Numbered from the stretch's first letter, positions 11,629 through 23,959 are shown. The stretch is 64,000 bases of DNA from Aulostomus chinensis (GCA_037954235.1 JBBMOA010000012.1:1688001-1752000); one strand, 5' to 3'. Notes: generated by a model not told the origin, from the sequence alone. Made by a program: numbers and translations.

Positions 11629-11654
11629 AGTGCATTCCAGGTGATCATTGCAGC

Positions 11655-11661
11655 TTTTATA
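11655..11661 (-). promoter_or_regulatory. TATA box of tenA-like copy 1
   Basis: GGTATAAAAGC on the minus strand, about 30 bases upstream of the inferred start of exon 1. The surrounding promoter is not shared with copies 2-4. Confidence 0.6.
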
Positions 11662-11802
11662 CCTCCCTGAACTCCTGACAATCAGGTGGGAGGATACAAG
11701 AGTACGGTGTGATTGCAGAACCTGGGTGGGTGGAACGTGGGTGGAAGGTGTCTTTTTATTTTTTATGAGTGGTAGTGACTTTTAAATGTTAATATATCCT
11801 TC

Positions 11803-12161
11803 CATCCATCCCTCCCTCCATGTTCCCCCTCTTCTCCTGTTCAGGGTGGTGGGGGTGGAGCCTATCCCAGCAGCCTTCCCCCTGGACAGGTCACCAGTCC
11901 ATCACAGGGCCAACACATAGAGACAGACAACCATTGGCTCTCCCAGCCACGCCTACGGTCAATTTAGAGTCTGGATTAACCTGGTCCCTCTTGATGTCTT
12001 TGGACTGTGGAGGAAGCTGGAGTACCAGAGAGAACCCAGCAGGAACAGGGAGAACATGGAGACTCACCCAGAAAGACCCCGTGCTGCAGCCGGGGCTCCA
12101 CCCACAACCTTCTTGCTGGGGGCCACAGTGAGGACCACTGCTCCACCGGGCCGCCCATTTA
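11803..12161 (-). repeat. tRNA-like SINE copy
   Basis: Same element as at 8993-9349 (CAGTCCAAAGACATCAAGAG core, GGGATAGGCTCCACCCCCAC tail followed by a GGAT-rich end on the minus strand). It lies just upstream of the copy 1 promoter and faces away from the SINEs of the tandem array. Confidence 0.75.
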
Positions 12162-13040
12162 ACAGGATTCATGTTTTCACTTTCCCTGAAACCCCATTTC
12201 AAAAAGAATGTAATTTTTGTGGATATCTGGATCAAATAAAGATGTTCACTTACACCTGAAGTGGAAACAGGATGTCTTAGCAGCAGCTCATTTAATTTAA
12301 CAAGGCATTTAGATTAGACAAACATTGCACCTTCCAACAATTTGAAAACTGCAGTCGACCATATGGGACAGGTTTGTATCGACTGACGTGCCCATGTTCT
12401 TCCAACACGCATCAAAATTGTCTTAGACAGTTCATGTGGGAGAGAGTCTCATGCAATAACTCTTATCTCAAGGAAACAGTCATGGAAAACCCCAGTTGGA
12501 GTCAGAAGAGAGGAATTACTTCCTTTTACGAGAAGTTGCCCCACTGCTTGTTCAGGCATGTGAATGTGTTTTCTTCCTTCAGTATCTGAAAGGCTATACC
12601 TGCAGCTTGAATCACATTCATGGCTCACAGTAACTTGAGATTCTTCCCTGTGAAAACATGCTGTCAGCTCCATCAAATATGTTCATTCTTCCTTATTTAC
12701 TGAGTGTTATCAAAGGCACCCTCAGCCTTTCAATGACTCACCATCTTAGACAAGGCAAGGCAGTTTTCTTTGTGGCCTGTTTTCCCCACCAGTTTGTCTC
12801 CAGGCTTCATGGCATCATCACAACATCCTCTGCCCTCAGAGCCTCACATCGACTGAGGAGAAACTCCATAGAAAACCTTGAACAGGGAAAAATGGGAGAA
12901 ACCTCAGGGTGAGGAGGGGAGGAGGATCCCTCACCAGGAGGGACAGACGTGCAGGAGATGTTGGTACAGACAAGAAAACAGTTTATAACACAGAATGGAG
13001 GAAACATGGAAATGTTAATAACAGTTGAAGAAGGAAGCTT
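12162..13040. other. No recognisable gene
   Basis: Only short open frames without domains. No splice-supported exon was recognised. Confidence 0.4.
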
Positions 13041-13360
13041 CTGGAAGGGGAGGCAGGGAGAGCAAGCCAGCTTGATGGGGGACTGGATGGTAGACTGGTT
13101 CATGGAAGGGGAGGCAGGGAGAGCAAGCCAGCTTGATGGGGGACTGGATGGTAGACTGGTTCATGGAAGGGGAGGCAGGGAGAGCAAGCCAGCTTGATGG
13201 GGGACTGGATGGTAGACTGGTTCATGGGAGGGGAGGCAGGGAGAGCAAGCCAGCTTGATGGGGGACTGGATGGTAGACTGGTTCATGGGAGGGATGGTAG
13301 ACTGGTTCATGGGAGGGGAGGAAGGGAGAGCAAGCCAGCTTGATGGGGGACTGGATGACT
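13041..13360. repeat. 61-bp minisatellite
   Basis: About five copies of a purine-rich unit with landmarks GGGGAGGCAGGGAGAGCAAG, CCAGCTTGATGGGGGACTGG and ATGGTAGACTGGTTCATGG. One short (22-base) partial copy is inserted at about 13,285. The 185-codon minus-strand frame across it is a repeat artefact. Confidence 0.92.
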
Positions 13361-13494
13361 GGATGGGATAAGAAAGGGGGGGTGGGGGTGATGCAGGCGG
13401 CGGTTGGAGGAGAGAGATGGAGCTCTGGTGGATCTGTGGAAACACAGAGAGACACCAAGACCAAACTACAAAGTGCAACAAGTAATGGTGATGA

Positions 13495-13540
13495 GAGGAG
13501 GGGAGAGGAGAGGAGAGGAGGGGAGGGGAGGGGAGGGCTC
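13495..13540. repeat. GGGAGAGGA purine tract
   Basis: Nearly uninterrupted purine run of GGAGA and GGGGA blocks. Confidence 0.8.
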
Positions 13541-13589
13541 CATGTAACCTGATGTGTCCCCCAGCAGTCTCAGCCTGTAGCAGCATAGC

Positions 13590-14110
13590 TATCAATGGTT
13601 CAGAGCTACCTGAACCAGTCCTAACTGAAGGCTCTGTCATAAAGGAAAGTCTTAAGCCTGGACTTAAATGTAGATAAAGTGTCTGCCTCTCTGACCCATG
13701 GAGAGATGCTGGTTCCACAGTAGAGGAACCGGTACCTGAAGGCTCTACCTCCCAGTCTGTTTTGGAGATACTGGGAGCGGAGTGCTCTGGTAGGACAGGA
13801 GGGACGAATGAGTTCTTTCAGAGAGGATGGAGCTTCATCATTGAGAGCCTGATGAGTCAGCAGAAGGATTTTGAAGTGGATTCTAGATCCTACAGGAAGG
13901 AGAGAAGCTAAAGTGGAGAGATGTGTTCTCTCTTCTTAACTCCTGTCAGAACCCTGGCTGCAGCGTTCTGGACCAGCTGGAGACTCTTTAGGGAGTATTT
14001 AGGACATCCTGACAGGAGAGAGTTGCAGTAGTCCAGCCGAGAAGTGATAAATGCTCTTTCTCTTGTCTTTCTCAGTCCATTTACTCAGAGCATTTAAATA
14101 AAGGTCATAC
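13590..14110 (-). pseudogene. LINE reverse transcriptase, C-terminal remnant
   Basis: The minus strand encodes, with frameshifts, pieces typical of the C-terminus of teleost L2/Rex-type reverse transcriptases. These include a LDYCNSLLS-like motif (about 14,015-14,040) and a STFKSRLKTFLYDRA-like tail (about 13,630-13,690). No intact frame remains. It abuts the left edge of the tandem array. Confidence 0.65.
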
Positions 14111-14130
14111 ATATCAACACTGGGCCAGCA

Positions 14131-14560
14131 CGGTGGAGCAGTGGTCCTCACTGTGGCCCCCCATCAAGAAGGCTGTGGGTGGAGCAGTGGTCCTCCCTGT
14201 GGCCCCCCAGCAAGAAGGTTGTGGGTGGAGCCCCGGCTGCAGCACGGGGTCTTTCTGGGTGAGTCTCCATGTTCTCCCTGTTCCTGCTGGGTTCTCTCTG
14301 GTACTCCAGCTTCCTCCACAGTCCAAAGACATCAAGAGGGACCAGGTTAATCCAGACTCTAAATTGACCGTAGGCGTGGCTGGGAGAGACAATGGTTGTC
14401 TGTCTCTATGTGTTGGCCCTGCCATGGACTGGTGACCTGTCCAGGGGGAAGGCTGCTGGGATAGGCTCCACCCCCACCACCCTGAACAGGAGAAGAGGGA
14501 GAACATGGAGGGATGGATGGATGATGGATGGAGGGATGGATGGATGGATGGATGATGAAT
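14131..14560 (+). repeat. Head-expanded SINE, unit A (2 heads)
   Basis: Two tandem copies of a 47-base tRNA-like head (GTGGAGCAGTGGTCCTCACT to GAAGGTTGTGGG) are followed by one SINE body and a (GGAT)n tail. The 47-base unit corresponds to the A-box-containing head of the element at 8993-9349. Confidence 0.85.
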
Positions 14561-15370
14561 GGAGGGATGTAACAAGGACAAATGTCTTGTTACTACATAA
14601 TACATTTTCATGTTGTACAATGGTGAACTATTTTGTTCTAACGAGAATTCTTTTTTTGAAACTGCACATAAGGCAATATGATATGGAACCTTTTTCTCTT
14701 TATTCCTGCCGGAAATTACACAATAGTGTTGCTTTTAATCTCATGTTACACCGTTATCTCTGCAGAACAGCAACAGTTTTTCCTCTGAATGTTGGAAAGG
14801 GAGGGAATATCTGTCAATAAAAAAGGCGGTGGTTTGCCAGTCATACTGGTCTAATGCGCACTGGGGTCATCAACGTCATTACAACTAAGATTTCCAAGGA
14901 AAAGAACACACCCTCCAAGTTGCTGGAGTGTGTCCAGGAATCTTGAGTGTGTGCTACCTGTTTCTTCTTCTGCTCCCTTTGAGGAAGTGAAGATGAGATC
15001 CTGACGCGATCTGCCTGGCACACACCAGATCTACTCCCAGCCAGCCTTATTGTTTACAAGGATCGGCTTATACTGTATATGTTTATGAGAACACATCAAC
15101 TCAAAGCACTGTGACGAGAGTCGATCTGCCCACCTGATTGGGATGCCAGCCTGTGTGCTTGCAGAAGGCCTCCTCGCTGGCTCGCTCCAACCTCTGCCTG
15201 ATTAAATTTAGTAGATTGTCTGACATATGCTGGAAGGTTTTTCCAGAGGAACAGGGAGTGATCAACAATACTTTCATTGGAAAAGTCCCTGCAACCTACT
15301 GACTCCTTTTTAACTCTTTGGACACAAAGAAGACTGGTGTCTTATGAGTGGAGGTTTGATAATGTCAGAG
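14561..15370. other. Unit A spacer
   Basis: Sequence found in every unit (units B-D at the matching offset). Contains an AATAAA at about 14,816 on the plus strand and no frame over 65 codons with recognisable content. Confidence 0.5.
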
Positions 15371-15809
15371 AAAAATCCTTGTGTGGAAGTCCAGGGCAGT
15401 GTGGAACAGGACTGGGCATCAAGAACAGGCTCTGACGCAGAACCAATTAAAACATTTAGATTCTACTGCAATAATTTAGCTTTTTTTTTTTATCCCTGAA
15501 CTTTAAGCTAGCAGCATGGAGCAGCTCAGTCACGTGAGCTCAGGAAGTGGGCCTCGAAAGTATGGCTTCATTTTACACTAAAAAAAACAGGTGATCACAC
15601 ACCTGTCGAAAACTAATGTCCTGCACAGGAGGATGCCTGGAGCGTACCTTGTTCGACATGCTACGCCGTTCTCCCTCTCCTGTTTCTTCCCTCTGGTAGC
15701 CCTGAGGTAGCTGCTGCCTCTTCGCTATCAGGCAAGTCAAATCTAACTATTCTCAACATGGAGACAGCATACATGTTTACGCTAATTGCTAAAACAAATT
15801 TAAATGTGA
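15371..15809. repeat. Internal 440-bp repeat, first copy (unit A)
   Basis: Near-identical to 16,628-17,068. It contains a T10 run, AGCTAGCAGC and an exon-like segment ending CTATCAG followed by GCAAGT (GTAAGT in the second copy). The matching copies in units B and D lack about 56 bases (from CTACGCCGTTC to GTAGCTGCTG); those in A and C keep them. Confidence 0.92.
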
Positions 15810-16627
15810 ATGGACGGATGGATTTTTTTCTGTGCTTTGAATCACTTTAAGCTATAATCAATCCTGTGATCACTCATGAATACGCACTAGATTAAAATGC
15901 TTGTATTTAGTATGCATGATATGCGAGTGGTATAGAAATGAACTAAGTACTAATTCCCTACCGTGTCTGACAGATGTGGAGTCGCCAACCACTTGGGTTT
16001 CAAGTCTTGACCACCAATCAAGTAGCGCTCTCAAAGCTTGTAGGACACTAACAGTCAGGTAATGTTTCATATATTTGCTAACCTTCGGTGCCCTGATGCG
16101 TTCTCAGGTGCCTGATAAAGTTTGGCATCATCAATCCAGCATCCTGTAATTTTGACATCAAAAATGTTGTGTAAAACAGTTCTTTTGATTTTGATGTTTT
16201 TAGAGATAAAGTTATGATAAAAGGTACAAGTGCACAGCTGCTTGCCATGGTTCGGCTGCTGCATCCTCTGAGGCCATGCCCACCAGACAGGTTTGTATGA
16301 ATGCAGGACAGAATGGAAGGACCCTCAGCAGGTAGTTCCTTCATGTCAATGCAAATATCAAAGTCATGAGTGTAAGAGCCAGAGTCCGAGTCAGGTCAGT
16401 TTTATTTATCGTGTGAGATACCTCATGTAACTTTACAAATGGAGCAGGCCTCGAACTGCACTTTAGTTTAAAGAGACCCAACATTAGAGAGGGGTGGAGA
16501 CAAGGATCCAAGTCCAGTCTGGTGGAAGTGTCAATCGTGTGTGCGACTGAAATGCATTTCAGTTCCATGTTTCAGACTTGAGTCTGAGCATCAGCATCCA
16601 AGCAAATCTTTGCAAGGGGAGAAGTTC
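15810..16627. other. Spacer between the 440-bp repeats (unit A)
   Basis: About 820 bases repeated in all units. The short minus-strand frames here (65-88 codons) recur only because the DNA is duplicated. I recognise no domain. Confidence 0.45.
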
Positions 16628-17068
16628 TAAAAAATCCTTGTGTGGAAGTCCAGGGCAGTGTGGAACAGGACTGGGCATCAAGAACAGGCTCTGACGCAGA
16701 ACCAATTAAAACATTTAGATTCTACTGCAATAATTTAGCTTTTTTTTTTTATCCCTGAACTTTAAGCTAGCAGCATGGAGCAGCTCAGTCACGTGAGCTC
16801 AGGAAGTGGGCCTCGAAAGTATGGCTTCATTTTACACTAAAAAAAACAGGTGATCACACACCTGTCGAAAACTAATGTCCTGCACAGGAGGATGCCTGGA
16901 GCGTACCTTGTTCGACATGCTACGCCGTTCTCCCTCTCCTGTTTCTTCCCTCTGGTAGCCCTGAGGTAGCTGCTGCCTCTTCGCTATCAGGTAAGTGAAA
17001 TCTAACTATTCTCAACATGGAGACAGCATACATGTTTACGCTAATTGCTAAAACAAATTTAAATGTGA
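16628..17068. repeat. Internal 440-bp repeat, second copy (unit A)
   Basis: Second copy of 15,371-15,809. It keeps the 56-base segment and the CAG/GTAAGT donor-like junction. The right end of the whole array (35,791) falls exactly where this copy would begin in unit D. Confidence 0.92.
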
Positions 17069-17574
17069 CAACATGATCAAAATGCAGGGTTCTGTAGGTG
17101 AATGTCTCCAGAATGTTAAAGCAAATAGCCAAGCTAAGCCACTGACTCAACTAAATACTCTGTTCACAACAGCAAAGCAGAGGAAGTAGAGAAATGTCAG
17201 AGAACATCACTGCTGGTGAGAGGACGTAGAGGCTTCGAATTTAGCTATGCAAACATTACAGCTAAGCTAGCAAACTAGCTACAATTCATTGATCAGTGAC
17301 GTTAAGTTGCACATGTGGTTTTGTTTCATATGTAAGAGGACATCAACATTTTGAACAGAGAAAATACGTTCTTTCTCACATAGACTTTCCAGGCTGACTG
17401 ATAAAGATTTCAGGAATGTAGACAACTTCATTGACCTGAGGAGAGTTCTTTAAAGTCACACACTTTGTATCTCTACTCAAAAGAACCCCACATCCAGTCA
17501 GATCCTGCCAATTCTCCAAAAGCTTGAGTTGCATTTTACTGTTGATGATAATTATCATAATCATAATAATGTTA

Positions 17575-18220
17575 AGAGGTCCAGGCGGTGGGCGATTTTC
17601 ACGTGAGCAGGAGGAGTTTATGTGAGATATGGGAGTCAACTCAGATGGGCCAGGATGGGGGTGATGTGCTGCCAGGGCTTGGTGCAGATGAGAACCCTGA
17701 CAGCAGAGTTGTGCATGCACTGGAACCTGTCCAGAACAGTGACAGGTACCTGGGACAGGACTCCATTACAGTCGTCCAGCAAGGAGGAGTGAAGGCATGG
17801 GTGAGGGACTCAGTGATGGAGTCTGACAGAAATGGCTGGAGTCTGGAGATGTTCCTGAGGTTAAGACGGTAGATTTGATGATGATGCCCAGGTTGCAGAC
17901 TTGGGGGGGGGGGGTGGGGAGATGGAGCAGCCAACCACCAGAAGGATCACCAACCTTCTCGAGCAGTGCCGCGGTCGCCACAACCATGAGCTCTGTTTTC
18001 TTGCTGTTGCGTTTGAGTAGATTAGTTGTCATCCAGATGTTTATTTCTTGAAGGCAGTTCACTGGGGGGAGGGGTGTGGATGGTGAGATGCTGAGGTACA
18101 AATGAGTATCATTGGCGTAACAGTGGAAGTTGATGAAAATGTAGTATTTGTATCCAAGCTCAACAAGCAAGTTTGGGCAAACCTGTCCAAACAGTCCCAA
18201 GTGAATGAATAAACTGAGCC
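17575..18220 (-). pseudogene. LINE reverse transcriptase remnant, unit A
   Basis: Minus-strand frames give the palm region of an L2/Rex-type LINE reverse transcriptase: FHCYANDTHLYLSISPS, where active elements have YADD, then LRNISRLQPFLSDSITESL-like sequence. A run of 12 G at about 17,903 splits the frame here (11 in unit B, 10 in unit C). It is dead as an enzyme because the catalytic Asp is replaced. Confidence 0.8.
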
Positions 18221-18772
18221 TAAGAAATGAATGGGAAATACACAGTGATTTTAATCCAGTGACTTGATTTTATAATTAAAGAGCATTTTTGTCAGGGTGT
18301 AGAACAGTTAAGGACCAGAAGTGGAAAGCAAAAACTAGTTTGGGGATCAGAATTGCTCAAATCGAAACGATGCCTCACCCTAGTAAGGAAGCCGTGGGGA
18401 CAAGAGGCTGTTCGAGGGTCCTAACCTAGGACTGTCACCTTTGATTCCAACTTTGGAAAGGCAACTGGACAATGGATGGATGATGTAACAAGAACATTTT
18501 TCTTTTATTGCGTGACGAGTTTGCTTGTCATAATTTGGGGAAACTTTGAAATGCAATGTAAAAAGATGTCATCACTGTTCACATAATAAGATGATACACA
18601 GTTACTTCTTAACTTTTCTGTTCCTGCCTACACAGTGGTGTTGCTTTTAATCTTTTTCTGTAAGACTATCTCTGGTGAACAGACACCAGAGTGTATTCAA
18701 AATTTGGAAAGGGAGGAAATGTCACCCCCCCCCCCTCCAAAAAAAGACGCTCATCCGCCTGAATTGGGAGAG

Positions 18773-18780
18773 TTTAAAAG
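18773..18780 (+). promoter_or_regulatory. TATA-like element of tenA-like copy 2
   Basis: TTTAAAAG lies about 95 bases before the ATG. The same element precedes copies 3 and 4. It is unlike the TATAAAA of copy 1. Confidence 0.4.
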
Positions 18781-18872
18781 ATGCCATGTTAAACCTGAAG
18801 TTTTATTTGGGAGAACTTTCCTCACGTGCGGACTGTACGCTACGACTGCAACCTCTGAGTGACACAGTGAAG

Positions 18873-20021
18873 ATGGGGTCAAGTAAGTCACTCATTCCTT
18901 TTCCACTCCAGTTTACATTAATTGCACTTCAGTCGTAGCCTGGGAAATTTGCTCCCACGCTTTTTAAAACTTTTTAGGAATGAATTATATTTTGTGATAA
19001 ATGTATTAATCGGAGAAACCATATTATCGATTGTGGATGCAAAACTTGTTCCTTTTTTGAGTCCACTGCAGGACCCCTACACGGGGGACCTTACTTTCTT
19101 AGTATTTATAAACGATGTACATTATCTTGAAAGTGTGTACTTTTTACTGAAAAAACAGAATAAGAGCTAGTGTTCCAAGATAGACAAACACAACTATAAA
19201 TGCAGCAAATCACATATGTAGAAGGCATTTTCTGAACCAAAAGTGTGTTTTTGACAAAAATGATCACAAGGCTTTATGATGTCAATGTTTCGTCTTCAGA
19301 GCAAATGGACGTCTACGACAGCTTGTGGCAGAAAAATGAGGATATCGCCTACCAGACATTGGCAGTGCCGTTTCTGCAGCACATGCAGCTGGGGGACCTC
19401 CAGGCAGACTACTATGTTGGCTTCATGATTCAGGACATCAATTACCTGGTGAAGGTCACTGACATGTTGAAGGAGATGAGTGAGAATGTGAAGGCCCCCA
19501 AGGACATCAGCGACTTCATGAAGAACAGATATGAAAGCTACCAGAAATACGCTGAAGCAACACTGAAACAGTTCAACCTCAATGTAAGAAATCATCAGTT
19601 CTCCTGCATGTGGGCCACCAGGTTTAGTGGGTATTCTCAGAACTGACATGTATTTGTAGTACTAACACATCCACCTGTTTCATCCGAGGGTGTGTCCAAC
19701 ATTAAGGCGACTCCAGCCATGGAGAAGTACCTGGCTGATTACAAAGAAGTTATGGAGAAGGAGGAGCCCATTTACTTTGCTGTGGCTCTTCTTCCCTGCG
19801 CGAGGCTCTGGCTGTGGCTGGCCAACCAACTCAAGGAGACCTGCTGCAACGCTTACTACACCTGGAAGAAGGACAACATGTACGGGCACCCAGAAGACCA
19901 CTACAAGGCCCTGCTCGACAAGTACCTGACCAAACCAGAGCAGATTGAAAAGGCCAACAACATCTTCCGCATGCAAATGAAGAATGAGCATGATTTCTTT
20001 GAGTCCTCTCTCCAAGAGTAA
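18873..20021 (+). CDS. TenA-family protein, candidate thiaminase, copy 2 (impaired splice acceptor)
   Basis: Exons 18873-18882, 19300-19583 and 19689-20021 would give 208 residues. Exon 1 supplies only ATG GGG TCA A before a GTAAGT donor, and phases match (1, then 0). The TenA residues of copy 1 are kept. The last intron ends CCGAG where copies 1 and 4 have CCTAG. G at -3 is the least favoured acceptor base, so intron 2 may be retained. Read-through hits a stop after 20 intronic codons, before the catalytic Cys. Copy 2 also has Asn where copies 1 and 4 have Lys (SENVKAPK). Two AATAAA signals follow (20120, 20340). It may therefore be a failing copy, but the AG itself is intact. Confidence 0.75.
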
Positions 20022-20119
20022 TGAAGAAATGAAGGCTGTTAACTATCTGTCTGTACTTGTTCTGCCCTCTAATATCATGCAACACAATCAAAAGCTTTTG
20101 TGTCACTGCTAGAAAGTCT

Positions 20120-20345
20120 AATAAACTCTTCCTCAGTAGCTCCAGACTACAAAAACATCAAAGCCTGTTTCAACACTCCAGAGTCCCTGCAGGTCTGTCA
20201 GTCCAACCGACTGTCAGCCAGGAAATATCTGGGCTCTTGCTGTTGCCAGGATTCATGAAGCTACTAGTTGACAAAACTGGTTACACTGTATTAACATATC
20301 TCTGCATCAACTTGCTATTTTACATTCAAGAAAACAATCAATAAA
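20120..20345 (+). terminator. Polyadenylation signals of tenA-like copy 2
   Basis: AATAAA at 20120-20125 and 20340-20345. Identical pairs follow copies 3 and 4. Confidence 0.6.
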
Positions 20346-20501
20346 GTTACTACTGTGCTTTAATATCTGGCATTCATTTTTGAACAACATACATCAGTGG
20401 CTTCATCATATGATGAAATTCCAGAATAATCTAATCAGTGTTGTGGTACTTTGTGCTTATGGAGAAGTTTAAATTTTTCTTTTTACTTTGATGAGTTGGC
20501 C

Positions 20502-20998
20502 CGGTGGAGCAGTGGTCCTCACTGTGGCCCCCCAGCAAGAAGGTTGTGGGTGGAGCAGTGGTCCTCACTGTGGCCCCCCATCAAGAAGGTTGTGGGTGGA
20601 GCAGTGGTCCTCACTGTGGCCCCCCATCAAGAAGGTTGTGGGTGGAGCAGTGGTCCTCACTGTGGCCCCCCAGCAAGAAGGTTGTGGGTGGAGCCCCGGC
20701 TGCAGCACGGGGTCTTTCTGGGTGAGTCTCCATGTTCTCCCTGTTCCTGCTGGGTTCTCTCTGGTACTCCAGCTTCCTCCACAGTCCAAAGACATCAAGA
20801 GGGACCAGGTTAATCCAGACTCTAAATTGACCGTAGGCGTGGCTGGGAGAGCCAATGGTTGTCTGTCTCTATGTGTTGGCCCTGCCATGGACTGGTGACC
20901 TGTCCAGGGGGAAGGCTGCTGGGATAGGCTCCACCCCCACCACCCTTGACAGGAGAAGAGGGAGAACATGGAGGGATGGATGGATGGATGGATGATGA
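20502..20998 (+). repeat. Head-expanded SINE, unit B (4 heads)
   Basis: Four tandem 47-base heads, reading AGC, ATC, ATC, AGC at the variable CCCC(AGC/ATC)AAGAAGG position, then the SINE body and a short GGAT tail. Confidence 0.88.
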
Positions 20999-23959
20999 AT
21001 GGAGGGATGTAACAAGGACAAATGTCTTGTTACTACATAATACATTTTCATGTTGTACAATGGTGAACTATTTTGTTCTAACGAGAATTCTTTTTTTGAA
21101 ACTGCACATAAGGCAATATGATATGGAACCTTTTTCTCTTTATTCCTGCCGGAAATTACACAATAGTGTTGCTTTTAATCTCATGTTACACCGTTATCTC
21201 TGCAGAACAGCAACAGTTTTTCCTCTGAATGTTGGAAAGGGAGGGAATATCTGTCAATAAAAAAGGCGGTGGTTTGCCAGTCATACTGGTCTAATGCGCA
21301 CTGGGGTCATCAACGTCATTACAACTAAGATTTCCAAGGAAAAGAACACACCCTCCAAGTTGCTGGAGTGTGTCCAGGAATCTTGAGTGTGTGCTACCTG
21401 TTTCTTCTTCTGCTCCCTTTGAGGAAGTGAAGATGAGATCCTGACGCGATCTGCCTGGCACACACCAGATCTACTCCCAGCCAGCCTTATTGTTTACAAG
21501 GATCGGCTTATACTGTATATGTTTATGAGAACACATCAACTCAAAGCACTGTGACGAGAGTCGATCTGCCCACCTGATTGGGATGCCAGCCTGTGTGCTT
21601 GCAGAAGGCCTCCTCGCTGGCTCGCTCCAACCTCTGCCTGATTAAATTTAGTAGATTGTCTGACATATGCTGGAAGGTTTTTCCAGAGGAACAGGGAGTG
21701 ATCAACAATACTTTCATTGGAAAAGTCCCTGCAACCTACTGACTCCTTTTTAACTCTTTGGACACAAAGAAGACTGGTGTCTTATGAGTGGAGGTTTGAT
21801 AATGTCAGAGAAAAATCCTTGTGTGGAAGTCCAGGGCAGTGTGGAACAGGACTGGGCATCAAGAACAGGCTCTGACGCAGAACCAATTAAAACATTTAGA
21901 TTCTACTGCAATAATTTAGCTTTTTTTTTTTATCCCTGAACTTTAAGCTAGCAGCATGGAGCAGCTCAGTCACGTGAGCTCAGGAAGTGGGCCTCGAAAG
22001 TATGGCTTCATTTTACACTAAAAAAAACAGGTGATCACACACCTGTCGAAAACTAATGTCCTGCACAGGAGGATGCCTGGAGCGTACCTTGTTCGACATG
22101 CCTCTTCGCTATCAGGTAAGTGAAATCTAACTATTCTCAACATGGAGACAGCATACATGTTTACGCTAATTGCTAAAACAAATTTAAATGTGAATGGACG
22201 GATGGATTTTTTTCTGTGCTTTGAATCACTTTAAGCTATAATCAATCCTGTGATCACTCATGAATACGCACTAGATTAAAATGCTTGTATTTAGTATGCA
22301 TGATATGCGAGTGGTATAGAAATGAACTAAGTACTAATTCCCTACCGTGTCTGACAGATGTGGAGTCGCCAACCACTTGGGTTTCAAGTCTTGACCACCA
22401 ATCAAGTAGCGCTCTCAAAGCTTGTAGGACACTAACAGTCAGGTAATGTTTCATATATTTGCTAACCTTCGGTGCCCTGATGCGTTCTCAGGTGCCTGAT
22501 AAAGTTTGGCATCATCAATCCAGCATCCTGTAATTTTGACATCAAAAATGTTGTGTAAAACAGTTCTTTTGATTTTGATGTTTTTAGAGATAAAGTTATG
22601 ATAAAAGGTACAAGTGCACAGCTGCTTGCCATGGTTCGGCTGCTGCATCCTCTGAGGCCATGCCCACCAGACAGGTTTGTATGAATGCAGGACAGAATGG
22701 AAGGACCCTCAGCAGGTAGTTCCTTCATGTCAATGCAAATATCAAAGTCATGAGTGTAAGAGCCAGAGTCCGAGTCAGGTCAGTTTTATTTATCGTGTGA
22801 GATACCTCATGTAACTTTACAAATGGAGCAGGCCTCGAACTGCACTTTAGTTTAAAGAGACCCAACATTAGAGAGGGGTGGAGACAAGGATCCAAGTCCA
22901 GTCTGGTGGAAGTGTCAATCGTGTGTGCGACTGAAATGCATTTCAGTTCCATGTTTCAGACTTGAGTCTGAGCATCAGCATCCAAGCAAATCTTTGCAAG
23001 GGGAGAAGTTCTAAAAAATCCTTGTGTGGAAGTCCAGGGCAGTGTGGAACAGGACTGGGCATCAAGAACAGGCTCTGACGCAGAACCAATTAAAACATTT
23101 AGATTCTACTGCAATAATTTAGCTTTTTTTTTTTATCCCTGAACTTTAAGCTAGCAGCATGGAGCAGCTCAGTCACGTGAGCTCAGGAAGTGGGCCTCGA
23201 AAGTATGGCTTCATTTTACACTAAAAAAAACAGGTGATCACACACCTGTCGAAAACTAATGTCCTGCACAGGAGGATGCCTGGAGCGTACCTTGTTCGAC
23301 ATGCTACGCCGTTCTCCCTCTCCTGTTTCTTCCCTCTGGTAGCCCTGAGGTAGCTGCTGCCTCTTCGCTATCAGGTAAGTGAAATCTAACTATTCTCAAC
23401 ATGGAGACAGCATACATGTTTACGCTAATTGCTAAAACAAATTTAAATGTGACAACATGATCAAAATGCAGGGTTCTGTAGGTGAATGTCTCCAGAATGT
23501 TAAAGCAAATAGCCAAGCTAAGCCACTGACTCAACTAAATACTCTGTTCACAACAGCAAAGCAGAGGAAGTAGAGAAATGTCAGAGAACATCACTGCTGG
23601 TGAGAGGACGTAGAGGCTTCGAATTTAGCTATGCAAACATTACAGCTAAGCTAGCAAACTAGCTACAATTCATTGATCAGTGACGTTAAGTTGCACATGT
23701 GGTTTTGTTTCATATGTAAGAGGACATCAACATTTTGAACAGAGAAAATACGTTCTTTCTCACATAGACTTTCCAGGCTGACTGATAAAGATTTCAGGAA
23801 TGTAGACAACTTCATTGACCTGAGGAGAGTTCTTTAAAGTCACACACTTTGTATCTCTACTCAAAAGAACCCCACATCCAGTCAGATCCTGCCAATTCTC
23901 CAAAAGCTTGAGTTGCATTTTACTGTTGATGATAATTATCATAATCATAATAATGTTAA

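Larger units (their letters stand above)
14131..20501. repeat. Tandem unit A of the tenA array (about 6.4 kb)
   Basis: First of three complete direct repeats. In order it carries a SINE with two heads, a 440-bp repeat, about 820 bp of spacer, a second 440-bp repeat, a LINE reverse-transcriptase remnant and tenA-like copy 2. The left edge coincides with the first base of the SINE head: sequence before 14,131 is unlike that before the other units. Confidence 0.95.

Noticed and set aside
13161..13718. 185-codon proline/serine-rich minus-strand frame
   Set aside because: Made of the 61-bp minisatellite and a purine tract, then running into a LINE remnant.
14114..14620. Frames of 100-168 codons with WSLLMSLDCGGSWSTREN-like sequence at SINE copies
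   Set aside because: These are translations of the SINE body in either direction and appear wherever the element occurs.
15870..16568. Recurrent minus-strand frames of 65-88 codons in each array unit
   Set aside because: Conservation among units reflects recent duplication of the DNA, not selection; there is no recognisable domain or splice structure.
19245..19646. 133-codon frame beginning MFLTKM at tenA-like copies
   Set aside because: It starts inside intron 1 and runs through the exon 2 donor into intron 2. The splice sites and the TenA homology define the true exon as 19300-19583.
19296..20106. Antisense frames of 91-117 codons opposite the tenA-like exons
   Set aside because: They are shadows of the coding strand, recur only because the gene is duplicated, and have no domain.
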